NCBI GenBank assembly: GCA_964417785.1
Contig: CAYQJO010000012.1
Coordinates: 1 to 35,691 of the forward strand
Origin: DAOTUL01 sp034437435
GTDB lineage: Bacteria > Chloroflexota > Anaerolineae > Aggregatilineales > Phototrophicaceae
DNA: 35,691 bases
Direction of reading: 5' to 3'
Part shown: piece by piece, positions 17,377 to 25,396 of the stretch
How the letters are laid out: each line of letters begins with the position of its first letter
How positions within the stretch are numbered: position 1 is the stretch's first letter
Made by a program: the position numbers and the translations under genes
The notes under the pieces: model-generated
The model's database searches: none
Told to the model about the DNA's origin: nothing
The model's input: the letters and a program-made list of their open reading frames with translations, nothing else

Positions 17377-18127
17377 ATAAATCCTGATCTGCTGGCCGTA
17401 CCAGATCGGTCGCGTTACCGTCCATCGGCGGGAACACCAGACCGCGCACGCGCACAACCGGCAGACCTTCATCGCCTTCACCGCTGACCAGATGTGCCGC
17501 TGACGCGATCATATCGCCATAACCTTGCATACTGACGCGCATTTCGCGCCCGAACAAATCCGGCTGTCCGCGCAAATCGAGCAGCGCCGGCATTCCAGCT
17601 ACGCCGATAGCCACGCCGACGTTACCTAATCGAAACGGACGCCCATGTGTGTCGCTGATGACGATGCCGATGTCGGCTCCGGTTGCGTTTTGTATGCCTG
17701 CCCGCAGTTGCGCCGCACTGGCATCTGGATCAATAGGCAGCAGCAGAATATGATCTTCATCACCATCGACGTTGGAGTGGTCGATCCCGGCGTTGGCGCT
17801 CACGAATCCCAACCGGTGCTGCGTGACCAGGACACCGCGCCGCTTGCGCGAGACCCGCTGGCTTTCGCGCAGGACCATTTCGACCATGCGCGGGTCTTTG
17901 TCGGTTTCAACGGCGAGCCGCTGTGCTTCGTCACCGGGTGTCACGGTGCGCAAATCGACCAGTCGCCCCTCAACCTTCGAGACGATTTTGGACGTGATCA
18001 CCAGCACATCACCGGACTGCAAATCCAATCCGGCCTGATGTGCAGCCATCTGTATCAATTGAACCAGATCGTCGCCGGGCTGGACCAACGGCAGACCAGG
18101 GACCGGCGTGAGTCTCACATCAGTCAA
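17369..18127 (-). CDS. cofE: Coenzyme F420:L-glutamate ligase
   Basis: 252 residues, the usual CofE length. Motifs: ITSKIVSKVEGR near 44-55, FVSANAGIDHSNV near 108-120, and VISDTHGRPFRLGNVGVAIG near 155-174. The enzyme adds glutamate residues to F420-0 using GTP. The start is TTG at 18127, overlapping the npdG stop by 8 bases; a GTG at 18118 inside TGATGTG is an alternative. The FMN domain found fused to CofE in FbiB is here a separate, overlapping gene downstream. Confidence 0.93.
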   Translation of the reverse strand: MTDVRLTPVPGLPLVQPGDDLVQLIQMAAHQAGLDLQSGDVLVITSKIVSKVEGRLVDLRTVTPGDEAQRLAVETDKDPRMVEMVLRESQRVSRKRRGVLVTQHRLGFVSANAGIDHSNVDGDEDHILLLPIDPDASAAQLRAGIQNATGADIGIVISDTHGRPFRLGNVGVAIGVAGMPALLDLRGQPDLFGREMRVSMQGYGDMIASAAHLVSGEGDEGLPVVRVRGLVFPPMDGNATDLVRPADQDLYA

Positions 18128-18803
18128 TGTTGGTAATCCGAATACCGGAGCTTTTCACTTTGTATGTTTTGTTGATGTAAAGTAGGACCGGCGTCAGTGC
18201 TTCGACAGCCACTGCATTTGCCAGCGGTCCGGCGTCAATGCCGCGCATGCCAGAAGCCTTGATCAGCTTGATGACTTCGGCTTTGGCTTCCATATCATCG
18301 CCGGTGACCAGGACATCGCAATCGACATCACCGTGTGGGTCTTGGAGCTTAACCGCGCTCACATTCTGAAAGGCCGAGACCACGCGCACATTGTCACCAA
18401 CGAGAGCCTGTGCTTCCAGCGCCGCCGCATGACCTTCCGGCACAAAGACTGTGCGTACCTTTGGCGGTTGCAGCGGCACGGTCACATCAATCAGGATTTT
18501 GTCGCTCAGATAAGGCTTTACCGTTTCCAGTGTCGCTTTGTGGGCGCTGTAGGGTACGCTGAGGACAACAATATCGGCGGCCCGGGCTGCTTCTGTGTTT
18601 TCCATACCCGTCAGATAGTCCCCGCCCAGTTCTGTGTTGATCTCCGTCACGCGCTGTCTGGCGCGGTCGGCATCCCGCGATCCGATGATGACGCGGTAGC
18701 CATTTAATGCCCAGCGAGCCGCCAGTCCAGAACCTTCCTTACCAGTTCCGCCGAGTACGGCGATGGTCATGACCAGCGACCCATTTTGTTCTTCGATTTG
18801 CAT
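18120..18803 (-). CDS. npdG: NADPH-dependent F420 reductase
   Basis: 227 residues. The Rossmann motif GGTGKEGSGLAARWA (about 19-33), GSRD near 57-60 for the NADP phosphate, DIVVLSVPY and VSAFQNVSA are typical of F420H2:NADP oxidoreductases (Fno/NpdG). The enzyme moves hydride between NADPH and F420 in the cytoplasm. It heads the F420/xdh run of genes, so it ties NADP pools to F420 and possibly to the hydroxylase. The start used is ATG at 18803; ATG at 18770 would trim 11 poorly conserved residues. The first start codon lies inside one arm of an interleaved inverted repeat. Confidence 0.88.
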   Translation of the reverse strand: MQIEEQNGSLVMTIAVLGGTGKEGSGLAARWALNGYRVIIGSRDADRARQRVTEINTELGGDYLTGMENTEAARAADIVVLSVPYSAHKATLETVKPYLSDKILIDVTVPLQPPKVRTVFVPEGHAAALEAQALVGDNVRVVSAFQNVSAVKLQDPHGDVDCDVLVTGDDMEAKAEVIKLIKASGMRGIDAGPLANAVAVEALTPVLLYINKTYKVKSSGIRITNID

Positions 18804-18852
18804 AAGCAGGCAACCCCGTGTTTGACTTTAGCTTATGCATTATAACACGGGG
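18800..18852 (-). promoter_or_regulatory. Promoter and interleaved inverted repeats at the F420 operon start
   Basis: On the minus strand TATAAT lies at 18844-18839; no good -35 is visible. Two inverted repeats interleave: GCATAAGC (18800-18807) with GCTTATGC (18831-18838), and CCCCGTGTT (18814-18822) with AACACGGGG (18844-18852). The order A-B-A'-B' is that of an H-type pseudoknot, and the npdG ATG (18803-18801) is inside one arm. If transcription starts just after the TATAAT, the outer B arm is DNA only and B would act as an operator instead. Confidence 0.55.
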
Positions 18853-18887
18853 GTCGCGCTTATGGTTTAGTGATTGGAGAGTGCCGA

Positions 18888-20714
18888 TCAGTTAACGCGA
18901 GTGGCCGTCCCTGTCAGCACCCACTGGACATACGTTCCCTCACCGCCTACAGCAGTGATGATAACCGACCCGGTCTTGGAGTTGAACGTCACTTCCTGAT
19001 CCACGATGGTTTGACCACAGGTATAGGTCTGACCGCCGGTGAAGAACTGAATCTGGTTGGTGTTTTCGCCGAAGCAGCTTACCGAAATCACCAGACGAGC
19101 GCGTCCACCGCTGAGTGACGCATTCTGGTTCATACCGGTGATGTCCCAGCGCACCCGATCTTCACGGTCGCCGTCTGGATAGGACACGAAGTCCAGTACG
19201 GACGTGGTATTATCCAGCGGGATAGTGAGCGGATTGTTGAAGCGTGCATCTTCCGGTGCGACCTGGGCCGCCGGTGGTGTCGTCGGCGTGTACGATGGGG
19301 TATAGGTAGCGGTCGGCGTGTACGATGGCGTATAAGTGGCGGTGGCAGCCTGTTGCGTTACCGTCGGTGTATATGATGGGGTGTAGGTGGCGGTGGCAGC
19401 CTGTTGTGTTACCGTCGGTGTATACGATGGGGTGTAGGTGGCGGTGGCAGCCTGTTGTGCCGGAGCGGCTTCTTCGGTAGTGACCGGTGGCGGTGGTGAG
19501 TCTTCTGTCACAACGGGTGTGTCCGGCGACGATGATTCCTCCGTCACAATAGACGTAGGCGGTTCCTCGGTAACAATGGTTTCTTCGGTGGTGACTGGTG
19601 GTTCTGATTCCTCGGTGACAATTGCTTCTTCAGTCGTGGCCGGTGGCTCTTCGGTCACCGTAACGCTGCCAGGGAGTGGCAGGTTGTCGCAGTCGCCTTC
19701 GGTGACGACAGACTGAACGGATACCCAGACGTTACTGCCATTATATTCACCGTACAACCAGTCGCCATCACGCCCGGTAACGATCATGACTGTACCGCCG
19801 GGCAGCCCATCAACCACCGTGAACGCGGTTCCAGGACCGTCATACAGAAATGCGCCGGTCGGGTTGTTGGGAATGACCCGGCAAGGAATGCTACTGGCCT
19901 CCTCTGTTGTCACGGGTGGCGGCCCGGTTGATTCATCGGTCACGATGGCTTCTTCGGTGGTGGCTGGTGGCGGTGGCTCGCCCGTGACGTCTGTTTCACC
20001 CTCGGTGTCGTCGGTGATGGACGGTCTTCCGGCCACAGCGTCCAGGACCAGATTCAACTCGCCGGTGATCGCCGGATCAAAAGGTGTGAATGTGATTTCA
20101 TAGGGGCCACCGGCGGGGAAGGTCAGAGCAAGCTGGTTGACACCTGTGCTGACCACGCTGATGACGTTGCCGTTGGCATCGCGGGCGATGACGGTGAACA
20201 GGAATTCTGCGGGACTGCCGCTGACGCGCAGGCGGCTGGTTTCTTCGACCGAGAAGCTGTAGACCTGTGCTGCAATGATCGGTGATGTTGATTGTCCCTC
20301 GCTGAGAGTCTCACTGAGGGTTCCGGCTTCACCGTACAGTGACAGGGCAAAGTTCCCTGGTGTACCGTTCGCGCTGCTGATCAGGATGGTATAGACTCCC
20401 GATTGTGGCAGACGCCGGTTGATACTGGCGTCGTTGGGTATGGGAGTCAATGGGTCCCCGGTGCTGCTGCCCATCTGCTCACCGGTTGCGGTTACGAGTG
20501 TGATGGTCGGTTGAAAACCAGGGGTCAGACTGAGAACATAGATGGAGACAAGATCGTTTTCGGTGCCAGAAAAGGTGAAAAAGCTGAGGGGAGCCGCTGC
20601 AGAGATTTCCGATGTGACGGAAGCTCCGTAACTGAGAACCCCTCCCTGGGCCGATGTCAGGCCGGTGAGTGCCAGCAGGACCATGAGGATAATGACAATT
20701 CTACCGATGCGCAT
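18888..20714 (-). CDS. Secreted protein with PPC-like, SH3b and Thr/Glu/Pro-repeat regions
   Basis: 608 residues from ATG at 20714, which has GAGGAG six bases upstream; the longer open frame upstream has no signal. Residues 1-22 are a signal peptide (MRIGR, then a hydrophobic core, then TSAQ). Two beta-rich pre-peptidase-like domains follow (about 25-220), then a Thr/Glu/Pro linker, a bacterial SH3 domain (about 280-345, with GPGTAFTVVDGLPGG and WVSVQSV), a long TTEE/VTEE acidic region, a 17-residue tandem repeat of the ATYTPSYTPTVTQQA type, and a C-terminal domain with two cysteines. No LPXTG anchor is seen. It is probably an envelope or extracellular protein; its role is unknown, and it is separated from ssnA by 67 bases. 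Confidence 0.75.
   Translation of the reverse strand: MRIGRIVIILMVLLALTGLTSAQGGVLSYGASVTSEISAAAPLSFFTFSGTENDLVSIYVLSLTPGFQPTITLVTATGEQMGSSTGDPLTPIPNDASINRRLPQSGVYTILISSANGTPGNFALSLYGEAGTLSETLSEGQSTSPIIAAQVYSFSVEETSRLRVSGSPAEFLFTVIARDANGNVISVVSTGVNQLALTFPAGGPYEITFTPFDPAITGELNLVLDAVAGRPSITDDTEGETDVTGEPPPPATTEEAIVTDESTGPPPVTTEEASSIPCRVIPNNPTGAFLYDGPGTAFTVVDGLPGGTVMIVTGRDGDWLYGEYNGSNVWVSVQSVVTEGDCDNLPLPGSVTVTEEPPATTEEAIVTEESEPPVTTEETIVTEEPPTSIVTEESSSPDTPVVTEDSPPPPVTTEEAAPAQQAATATYTPSYTPTVTQQAATATYTPSYTPTVTQQAATATYTPSYTPTATYTPSYTPTTPPAAQVAPEDARFNNPLTIPLDNTTSVLDFVSYPDGDREDRVRWDITGMNQNASLSGGRARLVISVSCFGENTNQIQFFTGGQTYTCGQTIVDQEVTFNSKTGSVIITAVGGEGTYVQWVLTGTATRVN
19281..19460 (-). repeat. 51-bp tandem repeat coding for 17-residue units
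   Basis: Two full near-identical 51-base units (19330-19380 and 19381-19431) plus partial units on both sides encode the ATYTPSYTPTVTQQA-type repeats of the secreted protein. Differences between units are mostly synonymous. The array stays in frame, so copy-number change by slippage would alter linker length without breaking the protein. Confidence 0.85.
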
Positions 20715-20740
20715 GATAATCTCCTCGTTTGCGATAGCGT

Positions 20741-20752
20741 TGTTACATAACA
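20741..20752. promoter_or_regulatory. Short imperfect palindrome upstream of the secreted-protein gene
   Basis: TGTTACATAACA has 5-base arms around CA and lies 27 bases upstream of the start codon at 20714, in the 67-base gap after ssnA. A TTGCGC/TAATGT pair near it could be a weak promoter. It may be an operator for separate expression of the secreted protein; evidence is slight. Confidence 0.3.
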
Positions 20753-20781
20753 TTACATCAAATCGAGAAGCCGCGCAAATG

Positions 20782-22101
20782 CTACAGAGCGTTAAACCGT
20801 TCCCAGACTTTCGGTGCCAGGGCCGCGGCTTCGCGCATGATGGCGTCTTCATCCAGTGTGAGAAGCTGCCGGTCGCGCATCAAGACCTGACCGGCGACAA
20901 TCGTGGTTGTGACCATCGACGACTCGAAGCCGAACAGGATGTGCCAGGGTAGATTACCCGCTGTCAGTGGTGTGAAGGGTTTGTAATCGACAAAAATGAG
21001 ATCGGCGGCGGCACCCTCACGGATTTCACCGAACGACTGCTCCGGGAAGAATTGTTCCAGCAGACGGGCGTTATTGTGAACGGCCATCCGGGCGATGTCG
21101 CCTCCATTGGCGGCACGCGGATCGCGCCGGGTGACTTTGTGAAGCAGATAGGCGGTTTTCCATTCGGCCCACATGTTGTTGCTGAAACCGTCGTTGCCCA
21201 GGCAGACGCGCATGTCTTCGGCCATCATGGCATCAAACGCCATTGCACCGACGCCATTGTTCATATTGGAGCGCGGCTGGTGGGTGATCCAGGTGCCGGA
21301 TTGCTTTAGCTGCTGGCGTTCTGTTTCATCAATGTGGACACAGTGAGCGGTGATAGTCTTCTCGCCCAGGATTCCGGCCTCCAGCAGACGCGGAATCAAC
21401 CGTTTGCCGCTGCGTTCCAGGCTGTTTTCCTGGTCGGCTTCGTGTTCGGCCACATGGATGTGAAAGCCTGCACCGTCGGGGAGTGCATCCACACAGCGCT
21501 TAAGGGTTTCGTCGCTCAGGGTCAGGCTGGCGTGCAGTCCAAAGGTTCCGCGTATGCGGGGATCGTGGCGGCTGGCTCCGATGAACCGGACATTTTCGTC
21601 AATCCCGGCCTGGGCTTTATCCATGCCGTCACGGTCGGTTACTTCGTAGCACAGAATGGCTCGCAGACCGCTTTCATCAACAGCGCGGGCGATATGGTCC
21701 AGGCTGCCTTCGATGGCGTTGGGGCTGGCATGGTGATCGATCAGTGTGGTGGTGCCGTGCCGGATGGCGTCGATCAGGCACACCATTGCGCTGTAGTAGA
21801 CGGTCTCGGTGTCGAGCGCCCGGTCGAGCCGCCACCAGAGCTGCCGCAGAATGGCGGGGAAATCCGGCGGTGGATCGCCTGGAATCGCGAGACCGCGAGC
21901 ATAGGCCCCATAGAAATGGGTGTGGGCGCAGGTATTGCCGGGCAGCACTAATTGACCGCCAGCGTCAATGCGCGGTTCACTGCGGTAGTGGGGAATCAGG
22001 GCTTCGGTCGGCCCGACGGCCCCGATAGTGCCGTTTTCAATGTAGATTGCGTAATCCGAGTTGACTTCGGAAGTTACGACCGTCGCGTTGGTAATCAGCA
22101 T
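20782..22101 (-). CDS. ssnA: SsnA-family aminohydrolase
   Basis: 439 residues, the same length as E. coli SsnA. It has the amidohydrolase-superfamily layout: a composite beta-sandwich from MLITNATVVT, metal-binding HTH at 60-62 within CAHTHFYGAYARG, HHASPNAI, HIHVAEHEADQE, TAHCVHID and LGNDGFSNNM with the catalytic Asp. SsnA belongs to the yge/ygf gene set linked to purine and urate breakdown in enteric and gut bacteria, where it is thought to hydrolyse a purine-derived ring or amino group; the exact reaction here is not shown. It is preceded by an unknown protein (four-base gap) and lies downstream of the carbamoyltransferase, carbamate kinase and PLP enzymes. Confidence 0.85.
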   Translation of the reverse strand: MLITNATVVTSEVNSDYAIYIENGTIGAVGPTEALIPHYRSEPRIDAGGQLVLPGNTCAHTHFYGAYARGLAIPGDPPPDFPAILRQLWWRLDRALDTETVYYSAMVCLIDAIRHGTTTLIDHHASPNAIEGSLDHIARAVDESGLRAILCYEVTDRDGMDKAQAGIDENVRFIGASRHDPRIRGTFGLHASLTLSDETLKRCVDALPDGAGFHIHVAEHEADQENSLERSGKRLIPRLLEAGILGEKTITAHCVHIDETERQQLKQSGTWITHQPRSNMNNGVGAMAFDAMMAEDMRVCLGNDGFSNNMWAEWKTAYLLHKVTRRDPRAANGGDIARMAVHNNARLLEQFFPEQSFGEIREGAAADLIFVDYKPFTPLTAGNLPWHILFGFESSMVTTTIVAGQVLMRDRQLLTLDEDAIMREAAALAPKVWERFNAL

Positions 22102-22104
22102 GGA

Positions 22105-22764
22105 TCATTTGCCTTCTTCTGGGATGTCGATGCTCACCGTGCCGCCCTGTTGGGTGATTGCCGCACGTATCTGTACCAGTATTTTATCCTCCGGCTGCGA
22201 TACATCCAAATACAATGTCCCTTCGCGCTGATCCGTTTCGAGATCGAGGCTGCCTTTTTCGCATAGAATCCGTAGTTTTGTTGTGCCGATGCGCTCGGAT
22301 ACGATGCCGGTACTGCGCAATACATGGTAGATGCGATCTACATAATATTCGTCCTGACTGTAAAGATCGCTGATGACGCTGGCATGGATGAATCGATCCC
22401 AGGTGGTGCGGATAAAGCTAATCGTCCGTCCGGTGGGATTGAGGACGGGGGGTGTTTTGTCTTCCAATGGACCAAGAGCGACCCGGTAGTAGACCTCATC
22501 GGCTCGCGGATGATCGGCTTCGGTGGGCAGTAGATCGCGCCGGTAGGCCAGTTCCAGCCCGCGTATCGCGGCGTAATAGTGGATGCCACCACGACGCTCT
22601 TTGAACACGCGACCACTGAGAAAGAACGCCAGATAGTCGGCGTTAATGCCGTGCGACATCTGCTTTTGCGGAATCCGATACCAGCGATTCTGCTGTGCCT
22701 GGATCAAATCCCGCTTGCGATTGATGACGCCGACCAGGACGCGATCTTCCGGGTTCAAGACCAC
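22105..22764 (-). CDS. Conserved hypothetical protein (WYRIP-type)
   Basis: About 219 residues if started at the GTG at 22764; a longer frame up to 22863 would overlap the upstream gene by 53 bases and the added residues look like its shadow. The sequence has RVLVGVINRKRDL, NRWYRIP, DYLAFFLSG, HPRADEVYYRVALGPL and ISFIRTTWDRF, a pattern I know from unnamed proteins of Chloroflexota and cyanobacteria, sometimes carrying extra nuclease-like domains. No catalytic motif can be named. The predicted fold is mixed alpha/beta and soluble. It sits between the PLP enzyme and ssnA, 46 bases after the former, with only a weak ribosome site, so the start is uncertain. Confidence 0.65.
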   Translation of the reverse strand: MVLNPEDRVLVGVINRKRDLIQAQQNRWYRIPQKQMSHGINADYLAFFLSGRVFKERRGGIHYYAAIRGLELAYRRDLLPTEADHPRADEVYYRVALGPLEDKTPPVLNPTGRTISFIRTTWDRFIHASVISDLYSQDEYYVDRIYHVLRSTGIVSERIGTTKLRILCEKGSLDLETDQREGTLYLDVSQPEDKILVQIRAAITQQGGTVSIDIPEEGK

Positions 22765-22810
22765 TTCGCTCTCATCTGCCCCCTGTATCGCACAGAGGGC
22801 AGGGATACTT

Positions 22811-24199
22811 CTACGATTGCACAGCAGCGCGGAATTCGACCAGCTTCTTGTCGATGTCTTCAACCATCGCCTGATGCTGTAACCACCATTCGGGGTCCTT
22901 TTGTGCGTCTAACTCTGCGACGCTCTTGCCCTGCTGCTCGACCCAGGTGTAATACTTCAGGTTGTGCCAGCGGGTGCGGCTCTCACGGTTGCCTTCCATG
23001 ACCCAATCGGTGGCGGCTGCATGGAAGACACCTTCCACCCGCCCGACCGCAGCCGCTTCGTCCAGCACACCGTAGCATTCGCGCATGCTGTCCATGACGG
23101 AGTGATAGCGGTCCATGCCGTCGGTGGCGATGGTGAAGATCACGTCGTCCGGGCCGTAGTTGTAGTATTTGGCCGTCTTGATCGCCCCCAAAATGTTGCA
23201 GATTGAACTGATGCCCATAATCTCGCCAAGCTGCTCAGTCAGTTGGCTGTCGAAGCCGTAGCGTTTGACCAGTGTTTCCAGACCGGCTTCATCGGCGAAA
23301 AGTTGGAGGCCCTTCTTGGCAGTCAGGTCATCGATGCACATGAGTGCATCCATGTTCCAGACGTTGTGAATCCAGGTGGCGTGCTTATCACCGATACCCT
23401 GGATGTCATGGCCGCCGTAGCCGTTGTTGAACAGCGTCGGACACTGGATCGGTTCCAGGCCGACGATCTTCAGGTCGGGCCAAAGCTGCTTGAGCCGGTC
23501 GCCGCTGGCGATGGTGCCAGCGCTGCCCATTGCGGAGACCAGCGCCGCAGCTTTGCCTCTACCGATCCCTTTTTGTGCCAGTTCGGCCACCACATCGACG
23601 ATGGTGTTGCCGGTCACATGGTAGTGGAAACGGTAGTTGCCCATTACCTCAAACTGGTTCAGGATGCGGATATTGGGGTCTTCCGCCCGCAGGCGTTTGG
23701 TCTCGTCGTAAATCTCTTTGACGTTGCTCTCGCATCCGTAGGTCTTGATGACCTCAGCGCCGAAGCTCTCGATCAACTCGAAGCGCTCGCGGCTCATCTC
23801 TTCCGGCAGTACCACAATACTCTGGCAGCCCATACGACCGCCAACCCAGGCCCCACCGATGCCATAATTGCCAGTGGACGGCCAGACCAACCGGTGGATT
23901 GTCGGATCGACTTCACCGAACAGCGTTTTTTCCAGCAGCACGGAGTAGGCCGCACCGACTTTGTGGCTGCCGGTGGGGAAGTGCTTGCTGTACATCACGA
24001 CGATATTGGTATCGACGCCAGTCAGCGATTTGGGCAGAACGATATAATAGGCGCGGTTGTCACCGTCACGCCAGGTGATGTTGTAGAGGTTGATGGGATC
24101 GAGTGGTGCCTCGTAGAGTGCGGCCAGCGCATTCTGTCGGATTTCCGGCGCGATCTTGCGCGGATGTAGCATTTCTTCAAAGGTCGGTCCTGCAATCAT
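22811..24199 (-). CDS. Fold-type II PLP-dependent lyase (cysteine synthase/tryptophan synthase beta-like)
   Basis: 462 residues from ATG at 24199, which shares a base with the TGA of the coiled-coil gene (TGATG); a TTG one codon upstream is possible. Features of fold-type II PLP enzymes: the Schiff-base lysine in TGSHKVGAA (about Lys80), substrate loop STGNYGIGG, and the glycine-rich phosphate loop SAMGSAGTIASG. A long C-terminal extension rich in Trp (from about 390) is unlike ordinary cysteine synthase. It does not look like YgeX (diaminopropionate ammonia-lyase), but YgeX is also fold-type II and this gene lies among ygeW, carbamate kinase and ssnA counterparts. It could make or break a diamino acid from the purine skeleton; that is inference. 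Confidence 0.8.
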   Translation of the reverse strand: MIAGPTFEEMLHPRKIAPEIRQNALAALYEAPLDPINLYNITWRDGDNRAYYIVLPKSLTGVDTNIVVMYSKHFPTGSHKVGAAYSVLLEKTLFGEVDPTIHRLVWPSTGNYGIGGAWVGGRMGCQSIVVLPEEMSRERFELIESFGAEVIKTYGCESNVKEIYDETKRLRAEDPNIRILNQFEVMGNYRFHYHVTGNTIVDVVAELAQKGIGRGKAAALVSAMGSAGTIASGDRLKQLWPDLKIVGLEPIQCPTLFNNGYGGHDIQGIGDKHATWIHNVWNMDALMCIDDLTAKKGLQLFADEAGLETLVKRYGFDSQLTEQLGEIMGISSICNILGAIKTAKYYNYGPDDVIFTIATDGMDRYHSVMDSMRECYGVLDEAAAVGRVEGVFHAAATDWVMEGNRESRTRWHNLKYYTWVEQQGKSVAELDAQKDPEWWLQHQAMVEDIDKKLVEFRAAVQS

Positions 24200-24435
24200 C
24201 AATGTCTTGTGTCCTCGTCTAGTAGCATCTGTTCCATCACCCGCATGTCGTTATGGGCTTCATCACGTTGTTGTGCCAGTTTGCGGTAGCGGGCGAGGTC
24301 TTCTGGTGACATATTTTCGGTTGAACCATCGTGTTGGGATAACAGCCTGTCGATGGCGCTTTTCAGGTTTTCGTATGCAAGTACAACTTTACGGTAATTT
24401 TCCAATTGAGACATTACATCATTTTCACTGCTCAT
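24199..24435 (-). CDS. Small coiled-coil protein
   Basis: 78 residues, highly charged and helical, with heptad-like spacing in about 8-33 and 43-72; no membrane segment or cysteine. It overlaps the GT2 gene by 11 bases upstream and the PLP enzyme by one base downstream, so it is surely translated with them. I do not recognise a family. A small partner or scaffold of one of its neighbours is the simplest guess. Confidence 0.65.
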   Translation of the reverse strand: MSSENDVMSQLENYRKVVLAYENLKSAIDRLLSQHDGSTENMSPEDLARYRKLAQQRDEAHNDMRVMEQMLLDEDTRH

Positions 24436-25396
24436 CGAGACCTTCCGTTTCTGGCTTTACCTCTGGATGCTGCAAGTTTTCCGTGAATGCGACCACATAC
24501 AGCGGTCGCCCCCGTGTTTCGTCGTAAATGCGTGCGACGTACTGGCCCATGACAAACAGGAAGAATAACTGGAAGGCACTGAGCAGCAGCAGCAGCACGA
24601 TGGTCGTGGCCTGTCCGCCAAAAAACTGTGGCCCCTGGGTCAGGCGCAGCAGGGCGATAACCGGGATGAATATCACTGCAATGAAGCCAAGCACGGCGCT
24701 GAAATAGACCATCACCTGAAGCGGAAAATATGAGAACCCGGTGACAGCATCCCAGGCCAGACGGATCATTTTGCCCAGTGGGTAGTTCGTCTCACCCCAC
24801 TGGCGGGCGTCGCGGACGTAGGTCACGCCCGTCTGTTTGAATCCGACCCAGCTTGTCATGCCCCGGATGAAGCGGTTGTGTTCGCGCATCTGGCGCAGTA
24901 CATCTACCACGCGCCGGTCCATCAACCGGAAATCGCCGGTATCCAGCGGAATGTTGACATCGGTAATGCGATAAATGATGCGATAGAACAGCCTGGCCGT
25001 CAGACGTTTGAAACGGCTTTCGCCTTTACGCTCGGCCCGGACGGCGTAGACGACCTCATAACCGGCCTGCCAGCGTTCGACCAGTTCGTGGATGACTTCG
25101 GGCGGGTCTTGCAGGTCAGCGTCGATGAGGATCACCGCGTCGCCGTCGGCGTAGTCAATGCCAGCGGTAACGGCGATTTGATGGCCGAAATTGCGGGCCA
25201 GATTGATGACTTTAATGCGGGAGTCTTCCTCAGCAAGGGCAGTCATCAACGCCAGTGAGCTATCCCGACTGCCATCGTTTATCATCAGCAGTTCCCAGTC
25301 GTCCCCATAGACACTCAATACCTCGCGGAGGCGCTGGTAAAGCTGGTGGATATTTCCCTCTTCGTTGTGAATGGGGGTGACGACTGATAACTTCAT
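24425..25396 (-). CDS. Family 2 glycosyltransferase, GtrB/DPM1-like
   Basis: 323 residues. The cytoplasmic GT-A domain shows VVTPIHNEEGNI at 5-16, INDGSRD, NFGHQIAVTAGIDYA, the metal-binding DADLQDPP and the QWGETNYPLGKM stretch; two hydrophobic helices follow (about 228-250 and 260-288). This is the plan of polyprenyl-phosphate glucose/mannose transferases that load a sugar onto undecaprenyl phosphate. Such donors are used by GT-C enzymes like those at 1491-2870 and 11773-14184. It overlaps the upstream PLP enzyme by ATGA and the coiled-coil gene by 11 bases, although its chemistry has no obvious link to purine breakdown. Confidence 0.85.
   Translation of the reverse strand: MKLSVVTPIHNEEGNIHQLYQRLREVLSVYGDDWELLMINDGSRDSSLALMTALAEEDSRIKVINLARNFGHQIAVTAGIDYADGDAVILIDADLQDPPEVIHELVERWQAGYEVVYAVRAERKGESRFKRLTARLFYRIIYRITDVNIPLDTGDFRLMDRRVVDVLRQMREHNRFIRGMTSWVGFKQTGVTYVRDARQWGETNYPLGKMIRLAWDAVTGFSYFPLQVMVYFSAVLGFIAVIFIPVIALLRLTQGPQFFGGQATTIVLLLLLSAFQLFFLFVMGQYVARIYDETRGRPLYVVAFTENLQHPEVKPETEGLDEQ

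Noticed and set aside
19281..19460. Regular repeats that could suggest a CRISPR array
   Set aside because: Units abut without spacers, are 51 bases long and read in frame as a Thr/Tyr/Pro repeat of a secreted protein.
20715..20852. N-terminal extension of the secreted protein
   Set aside because: It would place 46 polar residues before a good signal peptide, while ATG 20714 has a proper ribosome site.
23243..24169. Plus-strand open frame of 308 codons opposite the PLP enzyme
   Set aside because: Shadow frame of a strongly conserved fold-type II PLP gene; no motif of its own.
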